From the NCBI GenBank assembly GCA_037384885.1, contig JARRNO010000027.1:1-22741 (forward strand): 22,741 bases of DNA, read 5' to 3'. This document shows, piece after piece, positions 8,043 to 13,153 of this stretch (positions are counted from its first letter, which is position 1; the number at the start of each line of letters is the position of its first letter). A program made the position numbers and the translations under genes. The DNA comes from JARRNO01 sp037384885. Lineage in GTDB: Bacteria; Acidobacteriota; UBA4820; DSQY01. A model generated the notes under the pieces. It was given only the letters and a program-made list of their open reading frames with translations, was not told where the DNA came from and made no database searches.

Positions 8043-8137
8043 ATCCTATTCAAATCTTGTTCATCAACGGTAGGCCTTCCAAATCTTTAGCGTCCGCCGT
8101 CCGCCGTCGGCGGTCTTCCGTCGGGCCGAAGGCCCAA

Positions 8138-8174
8138 TGTAGCGGCCTTTGCTTGCCAAAGGCCGAACCCCGCA
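8138..8174 (+). repeat. REP-like element, GTAGCG hairpin family, copy 2
   Basis: It has the same hairpin as copy 1 (stem 8144-8151 with 8157-8164, loop CTTGC). The downstream flank GAACCCCGCAAAGGC has drifted from copy 1. Confidence 0.75.
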
Positions 8175-8298
8175 AAGGCCTTCACTCAAATCCTTGCCCT
8201 CAGCGGAATGCCCGTATTCACTTCTTCACCTCCTAGCACTTTACTTCCTAACTTGAAGGGCCGCGATGCGGCGGGGAGTTCATCGCGGGAGGCCCGCC

Positions 8299-8445
8299 GG
8301 GGTGGCGAGGAAGCGAGGAGGTTAGGAAGTTAGGAAGAAAACGCCTGCTGCGGCCGTTCCCGCACCGGCATGCCCGAAACTTAATCACGTAATCACTCAG
8401 TCACTGCGATCACCGGCCCACCCTTCAAGTTGTTTGCCCGCGAAG
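8299..8445 (+). repeat. 147-bp duplicated block, copy 1
   Basis: This block matches 21941-22087 over the same length with about 7 mismatches counted by eye and no gap. It contains a four-unit AGGARGTT array, an invariant CGCACCGGCATGCCCGAAAC stretch and an 8-bp-period TAATCACT-like array (8382-8413). It ends exactly where the Ns begin. Confidence 0.9.
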
Positions 8446-8479
8446 NNNNNNNNNNNNNNNNNNNNNNNNNNNNNNNNNN
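8446..8479. other. Assembly gap (34 N)
   Basis: This is a run of 34 undetermined bases directly after a repeated block. The true gap size and the join are uncertain. The TPR gene and its terminator lie wholly to the right of it. Confidence 0.99.
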
Positions 8480-8499
8480 GCAGCCAACTCCCAGGCCGC

Positions 8500-8530
8500 A
8501 AAAAAGGCGGGCCCCATGAAGGGGCCCGCC
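8500..8530 (-). terminator. Rho-independent terminator of the TPR gene
   Basis: Read on the minus strand, a perfect 10-bp stem GGCGGGCCCC/GGGGCCCGCC with a 5-nt loop (8506-8530) is followed by six Us (A-tract 8500-8505 on the plus strand). It lies 36 nt past the TPR stop. Confidence 0.93.
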
Positions 8531-8566
8531 CACGTGTTCGAACAGCCTGTTTTTACGAGGCCGCGG

Positions 8567-9535
8567 CTATTTCTTGCGGCGCTCGAGCTGCTTCACGAGC
8601 TTTTCGACCTTTTTCTTGGTGTCCTGGTTTTGGGAGACGGAGAGGTACTGCTTGAGGACGGGCAGCGCCTTGTCGTAATCCTTGGCGTCCAGCAAGCTCT
8701 GGGCCTTCATGAGGATCGCGCTCTCGTCGTTGGGCCGCAGGGCGAGAATCTGGTCGCACGTGGCCGCCGCCTCGTCGTATTTCTTCATCTTGGTCTGGAT
8801 GACGGCGATGTTCTTGAGAACGGCCGGCTTGAAGACGTCCCTGTCGGTCTTTTTCACGTAGTCCTGGAGAACGGGGACGGCCTTCTCGTAATTTTTCGTC
8901 TTGATGTAGTCCTGCCCGAGGGCGAGAAGCACTTTGGCGTTGTCCGGGTCCGCCGTGCGGGTCTTTTCCAGCACCTGGATGCTCTGGTCGTATTTGTCCT
9001 TTTTGTAGAGCATGACCCCCACATCATACCCCACGCCCTTGTACTTGGGGTCGACGTCGATCAGCTGGTTGTATTTCTCCATGGCCTTGTCCATGTCGCC
9101 CTGCTTTTCGTACAGGTGGCCGAGGTTGTAGAGAATTTCCTTGTTGTCCGGGTTGGTCTGGAGCACCTGCTCGGACGTGGAAATGACTTTGGCCGTATCG
9201 CCCATCGCGTAATAGACGCTGATTTCGTATTCCAGCGCTTTGGAGTCGAAGGGGTTGAGCGAAGCGGCTTTTTCAAATGCCTGGAGGGCTTCAGGGAATT
9301 TTTTCATCTTGTAGTAGGCCACGCCCAGATCCAGGTACAGGGGATAGGTTTCCTGTTTGTTCTTGATGAATTTCTGGGCCAAGTCGACGGCCTGCTGGTA
9401 ATGCCCCTTGTCGATCAGCTCTTCGATCTTGGGATTTTTCTTCGCCTCTTTCTTGTCCTGGGACTGCTTGGCGAAGGCGGAAAGACTCAGCAGCATCCCT
9501 GCCATCACGCAGATTAAAACGGTAACCCGACGCAT
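8567..9535 (-). CDS. Secreted or periplasmic TPR-repeat protein
   Basis: The 322-residue protein starts MRRVTVLICVMAGMLLSLSAFAK, a Sec signal peptide (basic start, hydrophobic core, SAFA-K cleavage site). The mature part is almost wholly tetratricopeptide repeats: roughly seven to eight 34-residue units, with consensus features such as LGxxYxxxxxxxxAxxxxEKxxxxxP (for example the unit with YNLGHLYEKQGDMDKAMEKY). TPR solenoids bind proteins, so a periplasmic or outer-membrane scaffold is likely, but no specific function can be read from sequence. An upstream in-frame extension exists to 9682, but GGAGG 6 nt before the ATG at 9535 together with the signal peptide fix the start. It lies 118 nt after the sigma-54 activator gene and ends in a strong terminator. 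Confidence 0.9.
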   Translation of the reverse strand: MRRVTVLICVMAGMLLSLSAFAKQSQDKKEAKKNPKIEELIDKGHYQQAVDLAQKFIKNKQETYPLYLDLGVAYYKMKKFPEALQAFEKAASLNPFDSKALEYEISVYYAMGDTAKVISTSEQVLQTNPDNKEILYNLGHLYEKQGDMDKAMEKYNQLIDVDPKYKGVGYDVGVMLYKKDKYDQSIQVLEKTRTADPDNAKVLLALGQDYIKTKNYEKAVPVLQDYVKKTDRDVFKPAVLKNIAVIQTKMKKYDEAAATCDQILALRPNDESAILMKAQSLLDAKDYDKALPVLKQYLSVSQNQDTKKKVEKLVKQLERRKK

Positions 9536-9653
9536 GTAATCCTCCACTGAGGGTTGAAAGCGGTAACCGCGCCGGAGGGCCGGATTCGCCGGCGGCTCCG
9601 AGGCGTCACGCCTGGTACAAGTTTTCGGGGACCGCTCGAGTGATCCGGCCCCA

Positions 9654-11009
9654 TCAATCCTGGTTCGGTTTCTGAACAGCATATTCCTTCATCTTCCGCC
9701 ACAGGGTGACCCGGCTGACGCCGAGGCGTTGCGCGGTTTTGTTGATGCGCCACCCGCAGCTCTCTAATGTTTTGACAATAAGATCGCGCTCCAGGTTCTC
9801 TAAAGGGGTTCGAATCTGGTGGAGCGTGACCTGCGAATCGTTCGCAAACGCCCGTGTGGGAAGGGGAAGATCGTGCGCGCGGATGACGCCGTTCTGGCAG
9901 CGGATGGCGGCGTGCTCGATCAGGTTTTCCAACTCGCGGATGTTCCCCGGGAAATCGTAGTTCATGAGCCTCGACAGCGCTTCCGCCTCGATGCCTTCCA
10001 CCTCTTTGAACGGCATCTTCGTGGCGACCTTTTTAATGAAGTGGTCCACCAGCAGCGGGATGTCTTCCCGCCGCTCCCGGAGCGGGGGCAGAGGAATGTG
10101 GAAAACGTTGAGCCGGTAGTACAGGTCCTGGCGGAATTCGCCCTTGGAGATCGCGTCTTCCAGGTTCTTGTTGGTGGCGGCAATGACCCGTACGTCCACC
10201 CGGATGGTCCGGGAGGACCCCACGCGCTCAAGCTCGCCCTCCTGCAGCACGCGGAGCAGCTTGACCTGGGTGGTCATGGGAATCTCGCCGATTTCGTCGA
10301 GGAAGAGCGTCCCGCCGGTCGCCATCTCGAAGCGGCCGATCTTGTCTGAAATGGCCCCGGTGAACGCCCCCTTGACGTGCCCGAATAGCTCGCTTTCAAG
10401 GACGCCTTCGTTCAGCGCCGCGCAGTTCACCTTGACGAAGGGCTTGTTGCGGCGGAAGGAATTGTAGTGGATCGCGTTGGCCACCAGTTCCTTGCCGGTG
10501 CCGCTTTCGCCGGTGATCAGAACCATGGAGTCCGTGTCGGCCACCATGCGGATCAGGTCGAAGACTTCCTGCATGGCCGGGTTCCGGCCGATGATTCCGC
10601 CGAAGGAGAAGCGCTCTTCGATGCTTCCCTCCACCGGAATGATGCGGTTGATGTTCTTGAAGATTTCCACGCCGCCGACGACCTCTCCCTTGTCGCCTCG
10701 AATGAGGCAGATGTTGGTGCGGCAGTAGACCTCCTGGCCGTCTTTGGTGCGGTACCACATATCCACGTTTGTCTGATCCTCGTCCGCGTCGATCGCCCGC
10801 GTGAGAGGGCAGTTGGTTTCGCACTCCGTGGTCCGGGCGATGTGGCGGCAGCGGGAGTTGATCACCTCGCCTTCATCGTATTTCAGGATGCTCTTTGCCG
10901 TATCGTTGATGTAGACGACGCGCCGTTCCGCGCTGATGACGAGGACTCCGTCGTCGATGAGGTTCAGGAGTCGAACCACGTTCGGATTTTCAATCAGCTG
11001 GTTCAACAT
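9654..11009 (-). CDS. PAS-domain sigma-54-dependent transcriptional activator
   Basis: This is a 451-residue enhancer-binding protein that activates RNA polymerase-sigma54. An N-terminal PAS domain (about 10-120) holds five cysteines (54, 63, 67, 96, 101) with a C-x8-C-x3-CPL pattern. The AAA+ domain has Walker A GESGTGKE (167-174), the sigma-54 contact loop GAFTGA (214-219), Walker B GGTLFLDEIG (232-241) and a YYRLNVFHIPLPPLRER segment. A Fis-type helix-turn-helix (about 415-445, NKTAQRLGVSRVTLWRKM) ends the protein. There is no receiver domain, so PAS ligand or redox state is the likely signal rather than phosphorylation. The start overlaps the end of the ferredoxin gene by 20 nt (GAGGA before the ATG). 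Its targets are unknown: no clear -24/-12 promoter was found nearby. Confidence 0.95.
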   Translation of the reverse strand: MLNQLIENPNVVRLLNLIDDGVLVISAERRVVYINDTAKSILKYDEGEVINSRCRHIARTTECETNCPLTRAIDADEDQTNVDMWYRTKDGQEVYCRTNICLIRGDKGEVVGGVEIFKNINRIIPVEGSIEERFSFGGIIGRNPAMQEVFDLIRMVADTDSMVLITGESGTGKELVANAIHYNSFRRNKPFVKVNCAALNEGVLESELFGHVKGAFTGAISDKIGRFEMATGGTLFLDEIGEIPMTTQVKLLRVLQEGELERVGSSRTIRVDVRVIAATNKNLEDAISKGEFRQDLYYRLNVFHIPLPPLRERREDIPLLVDHFIKKVATKMPFKEVEGIEAEALSRLMNYDFPGNIRELENLIEHAAIRCQNGVIRAHDLPLPTRAFANDSQVTLHQIRTPLENLERDLIVKTLESCGWRINKTAQRLGVSRVTLWRKMKEYAVQKPNQD

Positions 11010-11280
11010 GGGTCCTCACACATGTTTCGATATCTTCCACGGAACCTTCGGTGCAGTGGTCGAAGGCGGTTCCGCCCCTGCAGACGAGAATATTCGGTCC
11101 TTCCCCGCACATGCCGAGGCAGCTCACATAAGACACCTTCAGCGAACTGGCGGGAAATTCGCGGGCCATCTGTTTCAGGTAGACCCGCAGGCGCTCGGGC
11201 TTGCCCTTTTTGCTGCAGCTGTCTCCCTTGCACACGAAGACGTAGACTCTATCTGTATCGTTCGAGCGGGACTCGCCCAC
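10990..11280 (-). CDS. Thioredoxin-like [2Fe-2S] ferredoxin
   Basis: The 96-residue electron carrier has cluster cysteines C17 and C22 (CKGDSC) and C54 and C58 (SCLGMCGEGPNILV), as in thioredoxin-fold 2Fe-2S ferredoxins and NuoE-like domains. Three further cysteines (67, 76, 87) lie C-terminal of the motif. It starts with GTG at 11280, supported by GGAGG six to seven nt upstream; no ATG fits. It sits 13 nt after the cysteine desulfurase gene, which could supply sulfur for its cluster, and its 3' end overlaps the start of the sigma-54 activator. A partner role with the activator's cysteine-rich PAS domain is an inference from this context only. Confidence 0.9.
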   Translation of the reverse strand: MGESRSNDTDRVYVFVCKGDSCSKKGKPERLRVYLKQMAREFPASSLKVSYVSCLGMCGEGPNILVCRGGTAFDHCTEGSVEDIETCVRTHVEPAD

Positions 11281-11293
11281 TTGATCCTCCAGC

Positions 11294-12424
11294 TTACTTG
11301 AGCGCTTCTTCGAGCGCCCGGGAGAACTCCGCCATGTCCTGGGTGGTGGTGTCGATGCCGAGACTGATGCGTATCGGCGTGGTGTCCGGCGAAAGAGCCT
11401 CCCCCATGTATCTTAATACTCTCGGCGCGCCGCTGGAACCGCTGTGGCAGGCGGAGCCCGTTCCCACTGCGATCCCCCGGAAATCGAGGGCCCTGACCAC
11501 CTCCTCGCCGGACACGCCGGGCAGCGAGAAGAAGCTCGTGTTGGGAAGACGTTTCGATTCCCTTCCGTAAATCACGGCATGGCGGGATGAAAGAAAGCCG
11601 TCTTCGAAATCGTCGCGCATGGCGGCCAGCGCCGCAAAGCGTCCGGCGCCGTCTCCGGCCTGGCGGCACGCCTCGCCGAAAGCCGCGGCCAGCGCCGCCG
11701 ATTGGGTGGAAGCCCTTCTGCCGCCTTCCTGGCCTCCTCCCACGAGAAGAGGTGTGACCGGAACGCCTTCCCGGCAGATCAAGGCGGCGATGCCCTTGGG
11801 CCCGTAAATTTTGTGGGCTGCGATGGACAGGTAGTCGGGACGCGCTTCCGGCCAGGGAGAGGGGATTTTTCCCATGGCCTGAACGGCATCGGTCAGGAAC
11901 AGGGCGCCCACGCCGCGGGCGATGTCCGCCGCCTGCTTTACCGGCTGGATCACGCCAGTTTCGTTGTGTGCGGTCATGACCGCGATCAGGCAGACCCGAT
12001 CGTCGGCCGTCTTTGCAAGCGCGTCCATGTCAACCACGCCCTTTTGATCCACCGGGATTTCCTCCACCTTGAAGCCGAGTTCGCGAAAGCGGGGCTGCTG
12101 GTCGTAGATGGAAGGGTGTTCGATGGCGGAGAGGAGAATCCGGTCCCGCTCGGGGCGGGCCATGGCCGCGGAGAGCATGGCCTGGTAGTTGGCCTCGGTG
12201 GCCGATCCCGTAAAGACGACTTCGGAGGAATCGCATCCAACCAGGGATGCGACCTGGGCGCGGCCCAGCTCCAGGCCTTCACGGGCTTTCCGTCCGGCGC
12301 CGTAGGGGCTGGAAGGGTTGCCGAAAAACTCGGCGGCGGCGCGCGCATACACGTCCGACACCGGCCTCGTCATGGGTGTGGTGGCGTTGCAGTCCAGATA
12401 AATTGTATTGTCCGCAAGCCGCAT
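11294..12424 (-). CDS. Cysteine desulfurase, NifS/IscS family
   Basis: This PLP enzyme removes sulfur from L-cysteine as an enzyme-bound persulfide for Fe-S cluster assembly or other thiolation. Family marks over 376 residues are YLDCNATTP (9-17), SATEANYQA, His103 in IEHPSI, TAHNETGVIQP, the PLP lysine in SIAAHKIYGPKG (Lys205), GGGQEGGRRAST and the catalytic loop GTGSACHSGSSG with Cys326, ending RISLG. The long flexible Cys loop places it in the NifS/IscS group rather than SufS. The ATG is preceded by GGAG. No IscU, IscR or SufBCD gene adjoins it, so it may be a dedicated sulfur donor for its ferredoxin neighbour. A link to selenium for selB is possible but unsupported. NifS versus IscS cannot be decided here. 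Confidence 0.93.
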   Translation of the reverse strand: MRLADNTIYLDCNATTPMTRPVSDVYARAAAEFFGNPSSPYGAGRKAREGLELGRAQVASLVGCDSSEVVFTGSATEANYQAMLSAAMARPERDRILLSAIEHPSIYDQQPRFRELGFKVEEIPVDQKGVVDMDALAKTADDRVCLIAVMTAHNETGVIQPVKQAADIARGVGALFLTDAVQAMGKIPSPWPEARPDYLSIAAHKIYGPKGIAALICREGVPVTPLLVGGGQEGGRRASTQSAALAAAFGEACRQAGDGAGRFAALAAMRDDFEDGFLSSRHAVIYGRESKRLPNTSFFSLPGVSGEEVVRALDFRGIAVGTGSACHSGSSGAPRVLRYMGEALSPDTTPIRISLGIDTTTQDMAEFSRALEEALK

Positions 12425-12474
12425 TCGCTACACTCCACGACCGGCCGGGACAAAACGGCGGGAAATTACCGCGC

Positions 12475-12681
12475 TCAATTGTCCCCTTGGAAATAGCGGT
12501 CCAGCTCTTCTTCGATCTGGTGGATGTGGCGCTTCTCTTCCGCCGCCATTTCGAGGAAGGTGTTCTTGCTGGGCGCATGGCTCGAGATCCTGGCCGCTTC
12601 CGAGTAGAACTCGTAGGCTTCCTTCTCGCGTTCCAGGGCCATTCTCAAGATGTCGATGGGCATCATGTTCGGATCGATCAT
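12475..12681 (-). CDS. Short ferritin-like (rubrerythrin-related) protein
   Basis: The 68-residue protein is almost entirely two helices. Glu21 (EKEAYEFYSEAA) and EEKRH (Glu48, Glu49, His52) give the E...ExxH carboxylate-His pattern of one half of a ferritin-like di-iron site. Full rubrerythrin domains have four helices, so this would have to dimerise to build a bundle. Iron or oxygen/peroxide handling is the family role; that it binds iron is not shown. A purine-rich AGGGGGA stretch precedes the ATG. It is the first gene after the putative promoter near 12725 and lies 50 nt before the cysteine desulfurase gene. Confidence 0.78.
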   Translation of the reverse strand: MIDPNMMPIDILRMALEREKEAYEFYSEAARISSHAPSKNTFLEMAAEEKRHIHQIEEELDRYFQGDN

Positions 12682-12715
12682 GTGGTTGTCCCCCTAAGGC
12701 TCCTCTCAAACCCAA

Positions 12716-12737
12716 CGCCCTATTTTAACACAGGGCG
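12716..12737. promoter_or_regulatory. Inverted repeat spanning the -10 element (putative operator)
   Basis: Perfect 6-bp arms CGCCCT-N10-AGGGCG enclose the predicted extended -10 of the ferritin-like/desulfurase operon. The position fits a repressor site. A transcript hairpin is less likely because the site lies at or before the expected transcription start. Confidence 0.45.
12722..12730 (-). promoter_or_regulatory. Extended -10 promoter element
   Basis: On the minus strand TG-T-TAAAAT matches the extended -10 consensus (TGnTATAAT, 5 of 6 in the hexamer). It lies about 40 nt before the ATG of the ferritin-like gene. No good -35 is visible, as is common for extended -10 promoters. Confidence 0.5.
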
Positions 12738-12819
12738 CCGCCGCGCGCGAAGCGCATTGGGGCCTTCGGCCCGACGGACGCCGGCCGACGGATGCCGGAC
12801 GCCGAAGATTTGGATAGCG

Positions 12820-12862
12820 TGCCGTTGCGGGTTCCGTCCTTTGCAAGCAAAGGACGCTACAC
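12820..12862 (-). repeat. REP-like element, GTAGCG hairpin family, copy 3 (inverted)
   Basis: On the minus strand, GTGTAGC followed by hairpin GTCCTTTG-CTTG-CAAAGGAC (12836-12855), then GGAACCCGCAACGGC. Compared with the copies at 8002 and 8138, the second base of the stem changes from G to T and its partner from C to A, so pairing is kept. Confidence 0.75.
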
Positions 12863-12968
12863 GGCGGGGCCGCTCTGCGGCCAGTGTCTCGTGAAAAGTG
12901 TTTGGTGTCTGGTAGATGGAGGCATTCCTCTGCGGGCAAAGAATTGATATAGACTGCCGTTGCAGGAA

Positions 12969-12995
12969 ATCGGCGTCGGGAGACGCCTCCCACAG
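12969..12995 (-). repeat. REP element, GTGGGAG hairpin family, copy 1
   Basis: On the minus strand CTGTGGGA is followed by stem GGCGTC-TCCC-GACGCC (12972-12987) and GAT. It is the same family as the copy at 22155-22183, but with a different, fully compensated stem. Confidence 0.75.
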
Positions 12996-13111
12996 CCATC
13001 GTCCTGCAGACGCTGCGAATCATCGCCAAGTTAGATCCCGTGCAGATTCTGGTTCCAATGAAAGCATACCGTTGCGGGTTCGGCTCGCAAAGGCAGGCCT
13101 GCTCGAACACT

Positions 13112-13132
13112 GACGATTCACGATTGACGGTT
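13112..13132 (+). repeat. Short 7-bp tandem array
   Basis: Three units GACGATT, CACGATT, GACGGTT. A different 7-bp array with the same architecture lies at 22116-22136. Confidence 0.6.
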
Positions 13133-13153
13133 AACAGCGCGAAGCGCCTTACA

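Larger units (their letters stand above)
7919..8499. other. Repeat-rich intergenic region between convergent genes
   Basis: No credible gene is seen. The region holds the 8-bp AGGARGTT tandem array, two copies of a GTAGCG-hairpin element, GC-rich hairpins such as GGGCC-GAA-GGCCC (8123-8135), the first copy of a 147-bp duplicated block and the assembly gap. It lies between the 3' end of serS and the terminator of the TPR gene. Confidence 0.85.
12738..13153. other. Repeat-rich intergenic region between selB and the Fe-S operon
   Basis: About 400 bases hold no credible gene. They contain an inverted copy of the GTAGCG hairpin element, a GGGCC-TTC-GGCCC hairpin (about 12757-12769), one inverted GTGGGAG-type REP (12969-12995), a degenerate CCGTTGCGGGTTCGG remnant (about 13068-13082) and a 7-bp tandem array (13112-13132). 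No obvious terminator for selB is seen. Confidence 0.8.

Noticed and set aside
7932..8174. CRISPR-like array
   Set aside because: The repeats are 8-bp tandem units without spacers, and the longer elements are dispersed hairpins. There are no 25-40 bp direct repeats with unique spacers and no cas genes.
8500..8560. Possible tRNA because of a GTTCGAAC stretch next to a hairpin
   Set aside because: No cloverleaf can be drawn. The hairpin with its U-tract is a terminator.
8516..9517. 333-codon plus-strand frame opposite the TPR gene
   Set aside because: The minus-strand frame has a signal peptide, TPR units, ribosome-binding site and terminator. The plus frame starts inside the terminator hairpin.
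9536..9653. Sigma-54 (-24/-12) promoter for the TPR gene, target of the neighbouring activator
   Set aside because: No TGGCAC-N5-TTGC-like sequence was found in the 118-nt spacer by eye. Only GC-rich palindromes are present.
10990..12681. Selenoprotein with an in-frame TGA in the redox operon
   Set aside because: All frames are intact with ordinary stops and complete family lengths; no UGA interrupts a conserved motif.
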